Part shown: positions 35,712 through 47,509 of the stretch, one piece after another
How positions within the stretch are numbered: the stretch's first letter is position 1
Layout: the number at the start of each line of letters is the position of its first letter
Origin: Pseudotabrizicola formosa
GTDB taxonomy: Bacteria; Pseudomonadota; Alphaproteobacteria; Rhodobacterales; Rhodobacteraceae
Assembly (NCBI RefSeq): GCF_002900965.1
Contig: NZ_PJOM01000006.1
Coordinates: 43,509 to 107,508, forward strand
Reading direction: 5' to 3'
Length of the DNA: 64,000 bases
Notes under the pieces: generated by a model
What the model saw: only the letters and a program-made list of their open reading frames with translations
Databases searched by the model: none
What the model was told of the DNA's origin: nothing
Translations under genes and position numbers: made by a program

Positions 35712-36056
35712 GAAAAACCTCCGGAATTGACGTGGCTTGTATGACTGAAAACCGGGGGGGGACGCAAGGGCCAAGCGGGGAAGCAGTCGCTGTCGGCTGA
35801 TCACGGGGTGTGGGTGGGGTGTGATGCGATCAACCGACAGCTTCAGTCTACTGCTTGCAAAATCACCTTGCCAAAGCTGCGACCGTCTTTCAACCAAAAG
35901 ATGAGTGTCTGCATCTTGTTTTTGCTAAAATTGAATCATTTATCTCAACCCTGCCGCAATTCGCCTTAATCTTCCGTTGCCCACCCCCCTTTCATGGGAA
36001 CAAAAACGGAATACATTAGGCACGATAAAGACGTCGTCCTGAACGGAAAGCCACCC
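35712..36056. other. divergent promoter region of the NDUFS4-like gene and uvrB
   Basis: No gene is supported here. The region carries the LexA-like box at 35998-36012 and an AT-richer part at 35900-35945 that could contain the uvrB promoter. Confidence 0.5.
35998..36012 (+). promoter_or_regulatory. LexA (SOS) box upstream of uvrB
   Basis: GAAC-N7-GAAT is one base from GAAC-N7-GAAC, the reverse of the alphaproteobacterial GTTC-N7-GTTC LexA consensus. It lies 45 bp before the uvrB start. uvrB is a known SOS gene in this group. Confidence 0.65.
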
Positions 36057-38233
<2,177 letters not shown>

Positions 38234-38237
<4 letters not shown>

Positions 38238-38803
38238 CGCGCCGTCTCCAACCACAGCGCCCCATCGCGGTAGCCGCCGCGCCGCACATGGCCCGGCTGC
38301 GCCACCTCGGGGAAATCGTTCACCCAATCGCGGAACCGGTCGTTGCTCAGCACCGGTGCGCCCAATTCGCGCGCGACGGTCAGAATCACCGGGTCCGCCG
38401 GTTCACCTTTTGGCACCACCAGCACCCGGTCGACGGGCAGGCCAAGCGCGCGGGCCAGCGGCCGGTCATCCAGATAGCGGCCCGTCAGCTTGTACCCGGC
38501 ATTGGCATCGAACACCACGCCGGGCTGATAGCCCTGATCGGCCAGCACCCCCACCACCTCGCGCAGCGTCGCCAGCTGCGGCGTCGCGTCCTTCCAATGC
38601 ATGATGTTGGACCCGTCCACCACAATGCTGCGCGGCGCAGGCTTTGGCGCCGCCTTTGGCTTGGCCCGCAGCATCAGGATCGCGGCAGCAAGGGCCGACA
38701 GCAGGGCCAGCAGCACCGGCGGGGCATCCCAGGCACCGGTCCGCCACAGGCCCGCCAAAGCCGCCAGCCAAGAGATCACAAAAAGCACAAAGGGCACACG
38801 CAT
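38234..38803 (-). CDS. membrane-anchored NYN/Zc3h12a-type ribonuclease
   Basis: The protein is 189 residues. Two hydrophobic helices (about 3-22 and 28-46) precede a NYN (PIN-like) domain. The acidic active-site residues are in [12 protein letters not shown] (D63, N66), [12 protein letters not shown] (D98) and [14 protein letters not shown] (D near 158). This matches the Zc3h12a-like NYN RNase family found in alphaproteobacteria. It would act on RNA at the cytoplasmic face of the inner membrane. It is convergent with uvrB and shares 4 bp with it. Confidence 0.82.
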
Positions 38804-38925
38804 GGTCGCAGCCTGACGCCCCGATCACGGCAGCACTTGGGCAGCAGCGGGCAGATTTCGCGGCAGGGGGGCTTGGATTGCGCGGGCGTAACCGCTACCT
38901 CCCTTCCAACACCGGAAGGGCGCGC

Positions 38926-39159
38926 ATGAAAAAATTCCTCGACCCCAATCATCCGTTCTTTGCCAGGGCCTGGGTGCGCTGGGTTTCGGCGCTGGTGCCG
39001 GTGGCCTGGGCGTTTTTTGAATTCGTCAACGGCAGCACCGGCTGGGGCATGCTCTCGGCAGGGCTTGGGGCCTTTGCCTTCTGGATGCTGATCGTGCGCG
39101 GGCCGGATCAGCCCACGCGCGGAACCGGCACCGGGCCGGATGATCCGCCTCAGGCCTGA
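38926..39159 (+). CDS. small two-helix membrane protein
   Basis: The product is 77 residues from ATG at 38926 with GGAAGG upstream. Two hydrophobic stretches (about 15-35 and 38-57) make it an inner-membrane hairpin. The ends are polar and the tail is Gly/Thr/Pro-rich. No function is recognisable. Its last 10 bases overlap the end of the convergent ParA-like gene. Confidence 0.65.
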   Translation: MKKFLDPNHPFFARAWVRWVSALVPVAWAFFEFVNGSTGWGMLSAGLGAFAFWMLIVRGPDQPTRGTGTGPDDPPQA

Positions 39160-39776
39160 AGCCGCGCCATCACCTCGGTCGCCAGCGCCGCAATCTCACC
39201 CGATGCGGGGGATTTGCCCACTTCGGCCACGGCCAGCCCGTTGCCCATGGTTTCGGCATAGGCGACCCGCTGGCCCAGCCGCGCCTCTGCCACCTCGGCC
39301 AGATCGCCCGCGGCATTCGCCACCTCTTCGCCCAGCCGCGTGCCCGCCTTGCAGCGGTTGAGCACGATCATCACCGGCCGGCTTTCGCGCGCGGCAAGGT
39401 CGAGCACCCCATCGGTCGCCCAGAGATCGACATGGCTGGCCGAAACGGGGATCAGCACCAGCGTCGCCTCGCGAAGGGCAGGCCGCAGATCGGCGTCGAT
39501 CTTGGGCGGCGTGTCGATGATCACGATGTCATGGGTTTTGCGCAGCTTTTCACACTCATAGCCCACGCCCCAGGCGCTTGCGGTCGACAGATCCATCCCC
39601 GGATCGCCCAGCCGCTCGCGCCGCGCCATGAACCAGCGGCCCAGACTGCCTTGCGGATCGGTGTCGAGCAACGCCACCGACACCCCCCGCCGCACCAGCT
39701 CCACCGCCAGATTGACCGAAAGCGTGGTCTTGCCCGACCCGCCCTTCTGCTGCGCAATCGTGATGACCTGACCCAT
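39150..39776 (-). CDS. ParA/MinD-family ATPase
   Basis: The protein is 208 residues from ATG at 39776. The deviant Walker A is QQKGGSGKTTLSVNL at 9-23, switch I is LLDTDPQGS at 38-46 and switch II is VIIDTPPKID near 74-83. No ParB gene or parS site is nearby, so it belongs to the stand-alone ParA-like ATPases that position protein cargo or plasmid-like elements. Longer in-frame starts give low-complexity extensions and were rejected. Confidence 0.88.
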   Translation of the reverse strand: MGQVITIAQQKGGSGKTTLSVNLAVELVRRGVSVALLDTDPQGSLGRWFMARRERLGDPGMDLSTASAWGVGYECEKLRKTHDIVIIDTPPKIDADLRPALREATLVLIPVSASHVDLWATDGVLDLAARESRPVMIVLNRCKAGTRLGEEVANAAGDLAEVAEARLGQRVAYAETMGNGLAVAEVGKSPASGEIAALATEVMARLQA

Positions 39777-39887
39777 GCGGACCCCCGTTTCTGCGTCGCA
39801 GCATAGGGCGATTCGGGGTGGGGGGATAGGGGGGAGGTAAGGGAGCGAGGTTACACCTACCGCCGCTACTGGCGGCCACATTTCTTG

Positions 39888-40622
39888 TCACAGTTTGCTT
39901 AAATCACCTACTGGGCGCTTATTATCATCTATAAGCGCCTGCATTTCGCTTATGGAGTTCGGCAACTCAAATAGATATGATACTATATACTTAGTTGCTT
40001 CGATTTGTTCCCTAACCAGTTCAGGGCTTGGATCGCCATCGTCGTTAAAGTGAGAACCCATGTTCCCGATGTCTTTCGCCAAAATAGCCAACTTTTTTAG
40101 AGGATCAGAAAAGTCAACATGCTGTACAGCTAAATTTATCAAAGCATGCAAGGTTTTTTGTTGATCACCATCACTCAAGGCTTTTCCATGGAGAGACTTT
40201 TTCAGAGACCCCTCCAGTGCTCTTCTTATTTGGTTTGACGACTCCCCGTAACGCCCCGCGTTAAAAGACTGAACAGCTTCTGAAAGAAGTTTATTTATCC
40301 TTTCGTCTATGGCGCTACTGCCTTCGTGCGGCATTATGTATTTTTCTGATACCCCCGTGGACAGAAGCAGCACAGCTCGTTTCTGATTTCCCTTTGGCGT
40401 CTTGGTGTCATACTTGAGTAAAAACTGAAAGACGACCTCGCATGATGGGCAAGTTCCAGAGGCTGTTCGTAAGAACGCGGCGGCATTTGTAGACGCGTTC
40501 TCCAATGCCACAACTGACCATGCGTCACACTCTTCACATTTCACGCGCACTCGATGTGGATACACGAAACCGGCAGCATCAGCCTCTAAGTTCCGCCAGT
40601 GGCTCTCAGGAATTATCCTCAC
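39888..40622 (-). CDS. DUF4145-domain protein with zinc ribbon
   Basis: The product is 244 residues. CEEC near 31 and CPSC near 56 form a zinc ribbon. The DUF4145 motif is [20 protein letters not shown] near 120-140, with [11 protein letters not shown] and [10 protein letters not shown] later. The start is GTG at 40622: it overlaps the thyX stop as GTGA and has GAGGGGG 7 nt upstream, so it is translationally coupled to thyX; a TTG two codons earlier is less likely. The gene is distinctly AT-rich compared with thyX and its neighbours, a sign of transfer. DUF4145 proteins are often associated with defence or restriction loci, but no role is established here. Confidence 0.78.
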   Translation of the reverse strand: MRIIPESHWRNLEADAAGFVYPHRVRVKCEECDAWSVVALENASTNAAAFLRTASGTCPSCEVVFQFLLKYDTKTPKGNQKRAVLLLSTGVSEKYIMPHEGSSAIDERINKLLSEAVQSFNAGRYGESSNQIRRALEGSLKKSLHGKALSDGDQQKTLHALINLAVQHVDFSDPLKKLAILAKDIGNMGSHFNDDGDPSPELVREQIEATKYIVSYLFELPNSISEMQALIDDNKRPVGDLSKL

Positions 40623-41524
40623 CCCCAAACCCCCTCAAACTCCCGCCATTCCCCCTTGCTCATCCCGCTCTCAGCCTGCCCCACGACCTCGCCAGCCAGA
40701 CGTCGCTTGAGCACCTCCACCGCCTTCGCGCTCAGCGTCACACCGCCCATCCGGTAATCCTCGAACGCGGCGAAGGCCAAAGGCACCCAGTCCTTCACGC
40801 AGGCCGCAATCGCCTCGGCGAACACCCGGATCTCATATTGCGCATGGGCATCCGCCCGCAGGCGCAGGAAGTGGAACAGGTTGTGCAGGTCGGTTTTCCA
40901 ATACCATTGGGTATAGGTGTTCATCGGCAGGTTCATCCGCGCCAGTTCGCGCGCCAGCCCTTGCTGGCCGTCCTGGCTCAGCATCTGCTCATAGCTGTCA
41001 AACGCCTGCCCCGCGTCGCGCTTCAGGATCTCCAGCACCCGCGCGGCCTCTGCCCCCTCCAGCACAGCCCCCCGCCCCTGATTGTTGACCGTGCTTTGCG
41101 CGGCCAGCTGGTCGGGCGCGGGGATGTAGAATTCGCGGTCCAGAATCGAATAGCGGGCGGAGTATTCGTTGACGTTGGCGGTGCGGTGGCGGATCCACTG
41201 GCGGGCGACAAAGACCGGCAATTTGACGTGCAGCTTGATCTCGCACATCTCGAACGGGGTCGAATGCCAGTGCCGCATCAGATAGCGGATCAGCCCTTCA
41301 TCATTCGACACATGTTTGGTGCCCGCGCCATAGCTGACGCGTGCCGCCTGCACGATGGCGGCATCATCGCCCATATAGTCGATGACGCGGATGAAACCGT
41401 GATCCAGCACTTCGTGCGCGCGGTAGAGATGCGCCTCCATCCCCTCGGACACCGCCCGCAGGGTCTGGCGGGGCGTGGCGCGCGCGGCGTCGATTTCAGC
41501 GATCTGGTCAGGGGACAGCGGCAT
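40619..41524 (-). CDS. thyX: flavin-dependent thymidylate synthase ThyX
   Basis: The protein is 301 residues from ATG at 41524 with GAAAGG upstream. The ThyX motif [15 protein letters not shown] near 135-150 binds dUMP and FAD. It makes dTMP from dUMP using NADPH, FAD and methylenetetrahydrofolate. It replaces ThyA, which is not seen in the window. Its stop overlaps the DUF4145 gene. Confidence 0.96.
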   Translation of the reverse strand: MPLSPDQIAEIDAARATPRQTLRAVSEGMEAHLYRAHEVLDHGFIRVIDYMGDDAAIVQAARVSYGAGTKHVSNDEGLIRYLMRHWHSTPFEMCEIKLHVKLPVFVARQWIRHRTANVNEYSARYSILDREFYIPAPDQLAAQSTVNNQGRGAVLEGAEAARVLEILKRDAGQAFDSYEQMLSQDGQQGLARELARMNLPMNTYTQWYWKTDLHNLFHFLRLRADAHAQYEIRVFAEAIAACVKDWVPLAFAAFEDYRMGGVTLSAKAVEVLKRRLAGEVVGQAESGMSKGEWREFEGVWG

Positions 41525-41755
41525 GGGGGTGGCCTTTCGAATCCGGGCGTTCACAAGATGTGGGTCGTGTTGGCGCGCAGGATACGAGAGGTTGGGGAAC
41601 CCTCGCAAGGGTGTGCGGGCCTTCCCGGTCACGCAGAGGCGCAGAAGCATGGATTCATTGACACAATGCTGCGCCAGGCCGGAGCTGCCCGCCCCCCCTC
41701 GCCTTTCCCGGCGCGGGCGCTAAGATAGGCGCAAACGCAAAAGGAGCATTTTACG

Positions 41756-42184
41756 ATGGCACTGAAATATCTGCACACCATGGTCCGGGTCAAGGATCTG
41801 GAGGCATCGATGGCCTTCTACCGCCTGCTGGGGCTGGAAGAAACCCGCCGGAATGACAGCGAAAAGGGCCGGTTCTCGCTGATCTTCATGGCCCCCCCCG
41901 GCCAGCCGGACTGCCCGGTGGAGCTGACCTATAACTGGGATGGCGATGACGGCCTGCCCTCTGACAGCCGCCATTTCGGCCATCTGGCCTATGAGGTGGA
42001 CGATATCTACGCCACCTGCGCCCATCTGCAGGCCAATGGCGTGGTCATCAACCGCCCCCCGCGCGATGGCCGCATGGCCTTTGTCCGCAGCCCCGACAAT
42101 ATCTCGATCGAGTTGCTGCAGAAGGGCGAGGCGCTGGCCCCGGCAGAGCCTTGGTCCAGCATGGAAAACACCGGCCATTGGTGA
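41756..42184 (+). CDS. gloA: lactoylglutathione lyase (glyoxalase I)
   Basis: The protein is 142 residues of the VOC fold. Metal ligands sit in YLHTMVRVKDL (His7), VELTYNWD (Glu near 60), HFGHLAYEVDDI (His near 77) and ISIELLQKG (Glu near 121). It converts the methylglyoxal-glutathione hemithioacetal to S-lactoylglutathione. AAGGAG precedes the ATG. A strong GC hairpin follows the stop. Confidence 0.95.
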   Translation: MALKYLHTMVRVKDLEASMAFYRLLGLEETRRNDSEKGRFSLIFMAPPGQPDCPVELTYNWDGDDGLPSDSRHFGHLAYEVDDIYATCAHLQANGVVINRPPRDGRMAFVRSPDNISIELLQKGEALAPAEPWSSMENTGHW

Positions 42185-42190
42185 GCCCGG

Positions 42191-42210
42191 CAGCCCCCCG
42201 CGGGGGGCTG
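42191..42210. terminator. GC-rich palindrome after gloA
   Basis: CAGCCCCCCG directly followed by CGGGGGGCTG makes a perfect 10-bp stem. It lies 6 bp after the gloA stop. A second G-run follows but no T-tract. It may serve gloA and the convergent soxG. Confidence 0.6.
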
Positions 42211-42305
42211 TCTGCCATCCGGGGGGGGGCTTTCAGACAGACCAGCAGGACAGACGCGCTGTTCCGTTTCGGTCTGGCAAAGACTCCCCGGCCCGGCGCA
42301 GCCGG

Positions 42306-42836
42306 TTACGGCGTCAGGGCCGCCCGTGCCGCCAGCTTCTCCATCGCCTCACCGATCTCATGCCAGGCCGTGCGCGCCATGGAGCGGAAGGTCAGCAGGG
42401 TGAATGCTCCCTCCCCCTCGGCGATCAGGACCAGCGGCAGGTGGTTCAGCGCCGTGCGCGCCGCCTGCCCCCGCGGCATGTCGCGCAGATCCAGAGGCAC
42501 CAGACGCGCCAGCACCTGCACCGCCTGCGGCCCCGATAGGGTCAGCGCAACCCAGCCGTCAGACTGATCGGTGACCGCCGCCGGCAGGCCCTCGGGCGCG
42601 GCTTTGCCAAGCAGAAACGCCAGATCGCGCCCGGCCCAGACCAACCTTGCCTCCCCCGCCTCTGTCACGCAGTTCGGCGCGGGGAAGGTCAGGCCCAGCG
42701 CGGTGCCCACCGCCGCCGACTGGCCCGGAAACGGCGCAATGGCCGTGATCTGCGGCAAGGCTGCCTCGGCCAGAGTGGTGCCGGCATGCGTCAGCGGGGG
42801 CAGGCCCAGCGCGGGTTTGGCGATCAGGTCAGGCAC
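42306..42836 (-). CDS. soxG: sarcosine oxidase gamma subunit
   Basis: The product is 176 residues from GTG at 42836, which overlaps the end of soxA by 8 bp; longer in-frame starts read through soxA out of frame. The SoxG pattern is weak but clear (LPQITAIAPFPGQSAAV; DQSDGWVALTLSGPQAV; FRSMARTAWHEIGEAMEKL). It forms part of the heterotetrameric sarcosine oxidase. The position at the end of soxBDAG supports the call. Confidence 0.88.
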   Translation of the reverse strand: MPDLIAKPALGLPPLTHAGTTLAEAALPQITAIAPFPGQSAAVGTALGLTFPAPNCVTEAGEARLVWAGRDLAFLLGKAAPEGLPAAVTDQSDGWVALTLSGPQAVQVLARLVPLDLRDMPRGQAARTALNHLPLVLIAEGEGAFTLLTFRSMARTAWHEIGEAMEKLAARAALTP

Positions 42837-45747
42837 GCAGCTTCTCTCCCTTCGGGTCATGAAACACCGGGTCGCTGACCCGGCACAGCACATCCACGCC
42901 GCGCAGCCGGTCCACCAGCCGCACCGTTTCACCATGCCGCGCACGGCCATTCTGCAAGAAGCCCAGCGCCAGATGGCTGTGCAGGGTCGGGGAATACCCC
43001 ACCGATGTCACATAGCCCGCCGCGTGGTCGCGCGTCAGCTCGACCCCTTGCGCAAACAGATGCGCGCCCGCCGTCAGCACCGTATCGGTCAACGGCACCA
43101 AGCCGACCATCTGCTCACGCGCAGCCCCCAGCAGACCGGGGCGCGCAGCCGCCGCCTTGCCGATGCAGTCTTTCTTGCCGCTGATCATCTTTTCCATGCC
43201 GATGTCAAAGGCGGTGGTGCGACCGTGGATCTCGGCATGGGTGATGAACCCTTTCTCGATCCGCAGCACATTCAGCGCCTCCATCCCGTATAGCCCGCCG
43301 CCCATGGTTTCCGCCCGCGCCGTCAGGTCGCGGAACAGCGCCTCGCCATAGCGGGTGGGCACCGCCAGCTCATACCCCTCCTCGCCCGAGAACGAGATGC
43401 GGAACAGCCGCCCCGCCACCCCCTGCACCGTCACCGGCACGCAGCCCATGAACGGTAGGTCCGGCGCATGGCCAAGCGCGCTCGCCACCAGATCGCGCGC
43501 CAATGGCCCGGCCACCGCGAACTGCGCCCAGCTTTCCGTCACCGACACGAACCGCACCTGCCAGGCGGCACAAAACGCCTGATGCACAAAATCCAGATGC
43601 CGCATCACCAGCCCCGCGGCGGCGGTGGTGGTGGTCATCAACCAATGGTCCGGCCCCAGCCGCGCGCAGGTGCCGTCATCCAGCACATGGCCATCCTCGC
43701 GCAGCATCAGCCCATAACGAACCTTTCCCACCGGCAAGGTGGAAAACATGTTGGTATAGACAAAATCCAGGAACCGCCCCGCATCAGGCCCCTGAATGTC
43801 GATCTTCCCGAGGGTAGAAACATCCGTGACCCCAACCGCAGTCCGCACCATCCTGACCTCGCGGTCACAGGCCTCGCGCCAGGTCGTCTCGCCCGGCTTT
43901 GGGAAATAGCCGGGCCGGTACCACAGCCCCGCCTCGATCATCGGAGCCCCGCGGTCCCGGCTGGCCTGATCGCTGGTCAAAAAGCGTTGCGGAGCAAAAC
44001 CTTCACCGCGCCCGCCGGCCCCCATCGCGGCAATCGACACCGGCGTATAGGGCGGGCGGAAGGTGGTGGTCCCGGTCTGCGCAATGGCCTGCCCGGTGGC
44101 ATCGGCCAGCACCGCAAGCGCGGCCACGTTTGAGGTTTTGCCCTGATCTGGCGCCATGCCCTGCGTGGTGTAGCGCTTCATGTGCTCGACCGAGCGGAAC
44201 CCCTCCTGTGCCGCCAGCCCCACATCCTTGACCGTCACATCATTGGCAAAATCCAGCCAGGCGCGGCCCTTGCCCGGCACCGCCCACAAGGGCGCAATGC
44301 GGTAGGGCGCATCTTCAGCTTGCGGCAGATCCACCGCCCCCGCCACCCGGCCCAGCGCCGCAAGGCTCGCCCGCGCCGCCTCTGCCCCCGCCGCCAGACA
44401 GCCATGGTTGGAAAACGTGCCATTGGCCGCCCCCGCCACCAGCATTCCCGGCACCGCGCCCTCCACCGGCACAAAGGCCGCAAGTTCGTCAGACCAACGC
44501 GGCCGCCCGTTCAGATGACAGGTCAGATGCAGGGTCGGGTTCCAGCCGCCTGAAACGCCAAGGCAATCGGTCTCCAGCCGGAACTCTCGGCCCCCAGACC
44601 GCACCGTGATCTCCCGCAGGCCCATCCGCCCGCGCGCGCGCACAACCTGCGCCCCCTTGTGCACAGTGACACCCGGCTCCTCCGGGGCATCCTCGCGCGG
44701 GTCGATGATCGCCGCCACCGTGACACCGGCCGCCATCAGGCTGCGCGCCACGCCGCGCAGACCATCATTATTGCCAAACAATGTCACGCGTTGTCCCGGC
44801 ACCACACCATAGCGGTTCATGTAAGCAGGCAACGCAGAGGCCAGCATCACCCCGGGCCGGTCATTGTCCTCAAAGGCGATGTGCCGCTCCAAAGCCCCCG
44901 CCGTCAGGACCGACCGCTTCGCAACGATCCGCCAGAAACACTCCCGCGGCAGGTTGGGGCGCGGACGGCGGTGCAGCCCCACCCGCTCCAGTGCGCCAAA
45001 GGTGCCGTCATCATAGGCCCCCGTCACCGTGGTGCGTGTCATCAACCGCAGATTGGGCAGGCTGGCGAGTTCTGCCAGCACAGTCGCAACCCAGTCAGCC
45101 GCAGGCTGGTCGCCGATTTCAGCCGCATCCGACAACAATCGCCCGCCCGGCTCGGAGGACTCGTCCGCCAGAATGACATCCGCACCGACGCGCGCCGCCG
45201 TCAGCGCCGCCATCAGCCCCGCCGGTCCCGCGCCGATCACCAAAAGGTCGCAATGCGCCCAGGCCTTTTCATAGACACCTGCATCATGGCGCCCCGACAG
45301 GCTGCCAAGCCCCGCGGCACGCCGGATCAGTGGCTCATAGACGCCTTCCCAAAACCGGCGCGGCCACATGAAGGTCTTGTAATAGAACCCTGCCGACAGA
45401 AAGGGGGCTGCCAGATCATTCACCTCCAGCGCGTCAAAGCGCAAAGAGGGCCAGCGGTTCTGGCTGCGCGCCTCCAGCCCCTCGAACAGTTCCTGCACCG
45501 TCGCCCGGGTGTTCGGGGTCTGATTTGCAGGGCCGACAATCTCGACCAACGCATTTGGCTCTTCTGATCCGGCGGTCAAAATCCCGCGCGGGCGGTGGTA
45601 TTTGAAGCTGCGGCCCACCACCCGCACATCATTGGCGATCAGCGCCGAGGCCAGGGTATCGCCCTTATACCCCGCATAGGCGCGGCCATCGAAGGTAAAG
45701 GTGACAGGCCGCGTCCGGTCGATCCGGCCCTTGCCGTCAATCCTCAT
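42829..45747 (-). CDS. soxA: sarcosine oxidase alpha subunit
   Basis: The protein is 972 residues. An N-terminal 2Fe-2S-like fold without clusters (FTFDGRAYAGYKGDTLASAL, RSFKYHRPRGIL) is followed by a pyridine-nucleotide oxidoreductase domain with the dinucleotide motif LLVIGAGPAGLMAALTAA near 170. The C-terminal half is a GcvT-like folate-binding domain. In the complex it binds NAD and tetrahydrofolate, which receives the methyl carbon of sarcosine. It overlaps soxD by 4 bp. Confidence 0.96.
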   Translation of the reverse strand: MRIDGKGRIDRTRPVTFTFDGRAYAGYKGDTLASALIANDVRVVGRSFKYHRPRGILTAGSEEPNALVEIVGPANQTPNTRATVQELFEGLEARSQNRWPSLRFDALEVNDLAAPFLSAGFYYKTFMWPRRFWEGVYEPLIRRAAGLGSLSGRHDAGVYEKAWAHCDLLVIGAGPAGLMAALTAARVGADVILADESSEPGGRLLSDAAEIGDQPAADWVATVLAELASLPNLRLMTRTTVTGAYDDGTFGALERVGLHRRPRPNLPRECFWRIVAKRSVLTAGALERHIAFEDNDRPGVMLASALPAYMNRYGVVPGQRVTLFGNNDGLRGVARSLMAAGVTVAAIIDPREDAPEEPGVTVHKGAQVVRARGRMGLREITVRSGGREFRLETDCLGVSGGWNPTLHLTCHLNGRPRWSDELAAFVPVEGAVPGMLVAGAANGTFSNHGCLAAGAEAARASLAALGRVAGAVDLPQAEDAPYRIAPLWAVPGKGRAWLDFANDVTVKDVGLAAQEGFRSVEHMKRYTTQGMAPDQGKTSNVAALAVLADATGQAIAQTGTTTFRPPYTPVSIAAMGAGGRGEGFAPQRFLTSDQASRDRGAPMIEAGLWYRPGYFPKPGETTWREACDREVRMVRTAVGVTDVSTLGKIDIQGPDAGRFLDFVYTNMFSTLPVGKVRYGLMLREDGHVLDDGTCARLGPDHWLMTTTTAAAGLVMRHLDFVHQAFCAAWQVRFVSVTESWAQFAVAGPLARDLVASALGHAPDLPFMGCVPVTVQGVAGRLFRISFSGEEGYELAVPTRYGEALFRDLTARAETMGGGLYGMEALNVLRIEKGFITHAEIHGRTTAFDIGMEKMISGKKDCIGKAAAARPGLLGAAREQMVGLVPLTDTVLTAGAHLFAQGVELTRDHAAGYVTSVGYSPTLHSHLALGFLQNGRARHGETVRLVDRLRGVDVLCRVSDPVFHDPKGEKLRA

Positions 45748-46031
45748 GCCACACCCCCTGCGGTGCTGTCACCGCCCACAGTTTCCACGGCCAAAATCTC
45801 ATGCGTCACCGTATTGCGGGTGACCTTCAGCCAGGAACAGCACCCCTGTTCATGATACCACAGATCCTGCGTTACCCCGGCCGGGTTGTCGCGGTTGTGC
45901 AGATGGTCATCCCATGCCTCGGGCGGGGCCTCCGCCCCCGGCCGGTCCAGAGCCACCGCCGCCCCCGAATAATAGAACTCCCGCCGGTCACGCGGTCCGC
46001 ACAGCGGGCAGGTCAGGCGCATCTTGAACAA
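45744..46031 (-). CDS. soxD: sarcosine oxidase delta subunit
   Basis: The protein is 95 residues. A zinc site is suggested by TCPLCGPRD near the N-terminus and WYHEQGCCSWL near 60. It is the small structural subunit of heterotetrameric sarcosine oxidase. The first ATG (46031) or that at 46022 may be used. The 111 bp separating it from soxB hold no gene. Confidence 0.94.
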   Translation of the reverse strand: MFKMRLTCPLCGPRDRREFYYSGAAVALDRPGAEAPPEAWDDHLHNRDNPAGVTQDLWYHEQGCCSWLKVTRNTVTHEILAVETVGGDSTAGGVA

Positions 46032-46142
46032 CCTCTCTTTGTGGTCAGCGTCAAAAAGGGTGCGTCCCCCTTGGCCTGCGGTCTCAGCCCGGAGGCATCT
46101 AACGCCAGAGCAGGGGCATAAGCGGTCAGACCCATCACGCCC

Positions 46143-47393
46143 TCAATGCAGGTTATGCTGGCTGCCGGTGCCTTCTTCATCCAGAAGATGCCCGGTGGCA
46201 AAACGGTTCAGCCGGAACCTTGCGGCCACGGCATGGCTTTGCCCGGTGGCCATCAGATGCGCCATGCAAAAGCCGGATGCCGGCACCGCCTTGAACCCGC
46301 CATAGTTCCAGCCTGCGTCGATGAACAGCCCGTCCACCGGCGTGCGGTCGATGATCGGCGATCCGTCCGGCGTCATGTCCATGATCCCGCCCCAGGACCG
46401 CAGCACGCGGGCGCGGCCGATCATCGGCATCAGGGTCATCCCCGCCTCCATCACATGTTCCACCATCGGCAGGTTGCCGCGCGCCGCATAGGAGGCGTAG
46501 AAATCCAGATCACCGCCGAACACCAACCCGCCCTTGTCAGACTGGCTGATGTAGAAATGCCCCATGCCAAAGCTGATCACATGGTCGATCACCGGCTTCA
46601 GCCCCTCGGTCACAAAGGCCTGCAGCACATGGCTCTCAATCGGCAGGCGCAGCCCCGCCATCGCCGCCACCTGCCCGGACCGGCCCGCCACCACCATGCC
46701 CACCTTCTTGGCCCGGATCGCCCCGCGCGTGGTCTGCACCCCGGTCACGCGGCCGTCCTTGATGTCGATCCCGGTCACTTCGCAATTCTGGATCAGATCG
46801 ACCCCGCGCCGATCCGCCGCGCGGGCATAGCCCCAGGCCACCGCATCATGCCGTGCCGTGCCGCCCCGCGGATGCAACAGCCCGCCATAGATCGGGAAAC
46901 GGGTGTTGTCATAATCCAGATAGGGCAGCAGCTCGCGCACGCCCTCACGGTCCAGCAGCACGGCGTCATCGCCCTGATTGATCATCGCATTGCCGCGCCG
47001 GGCAAAGGCATCGCGCTGGCCGTCGGAATGGAACAGGTTGATCAGCCCGCGCTGGCTGTGCATCACGTTGTAATTCAGATCCGCCTCCAGCCCCTCCCAC
47101 AGTTTCAGGGAATGGCTGTAGAATTCCGAGTTGCCCGGCAGAAAGTAATTCGCCCGCACAATCGTGGTGTTGCGGCCAATATTGCCCGACCCCAGATACC
47201 CCTTTTCCAGCACCGCGATATTGGTCAGCCCATGGTTTTTCGCCAGATAATAGGCGGTGGCCAGACCATGCCCGCCGCCGCCGATGATCAGCGCGTCATA
47301 GTCTGGCTTGGGCACCGGGTCGCGCCAGGCAGGCTGCCAACCGGTATTGCCGAACAGACCCTGAGCAAGCACCCTGAAACCGGAATAGCGCAT
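46143..47393 (-). CDS. soxB: sarcosine oxidase beta subunit
   Basis: The protein is 416 residues from ATG at 47393, with AGGGAAAGG upstream. The FAD-binding motif is ALIIGGGGHGLATAYYLA near 34 followed by VLEKG. The DAO fold carries the flavins that oxidise sarcosine to glycine and formaldehyde or methylenetetrahydrofolate, and H2O2. It is first in the soxBDAG operon. In Rhodobacterales such operons serve choline, betaine and creatine breakdown. Confidence 0.96.
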   Translation of the reverse strand: MRYSGFRVLAQGLFGNTGWQPAWRDPVPKPDYDALIIGGGGHGLATAYYLAKNHGLTNIAVLEKGYLGSGNIGRNTTIVRANYFLPGNSEFYSHSLKLWEGLEADLNYNVMHSQRGLINLFHSDGQRDAFARRGNAMINQGDDAVLLDREGVRELLPYLDYDNTRFPIYGGLLHPRGGTARHDAVAWGYARAADRRGVDLIQNCEVTGIDIKDGRVTGVQTTRGAIRAKKVGMVVAGRSGQVAAMAGLRLPIESHVLQAFVTEGLKPVIDHVISFGMGHFYISQSDKGGLVFGGDLDFYASYAARGNLPMVEHVMEAGMTLMPMIGRARVLRSWGGIMDMTPDGSPIIDRTPVDGLFIDAGWNYGGFKAVPASGFCMAHLMATGQSHAVAARFRLNRFATGHLLDEEGTGSQHNLH

Positions 47394-47509
47394 GGCAGAC
47401 CTTTCCCTGACCTGCGGCATTCAACCGGGTCGCGGGCAGATAAGCAAGGATCAGCCGCAAAGCCAATGCCATCCGCGACATCATCTGTCGCAGATGGCCC
47501 GCCAGGCGA

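Noticed and set aside
39150..39776. Plasmid partition locus
   Set aside because: No parB, parS or replication gene lies nearby; neighbours are chromosomal core genes.
46032..46142. Possible small gene between soxD and soxB (GLTAYAPALALDASGLRP)
   Set aside because: Overlaps soxB, lacks a ribosome site, and looks like a common intergenic sequence of the group.
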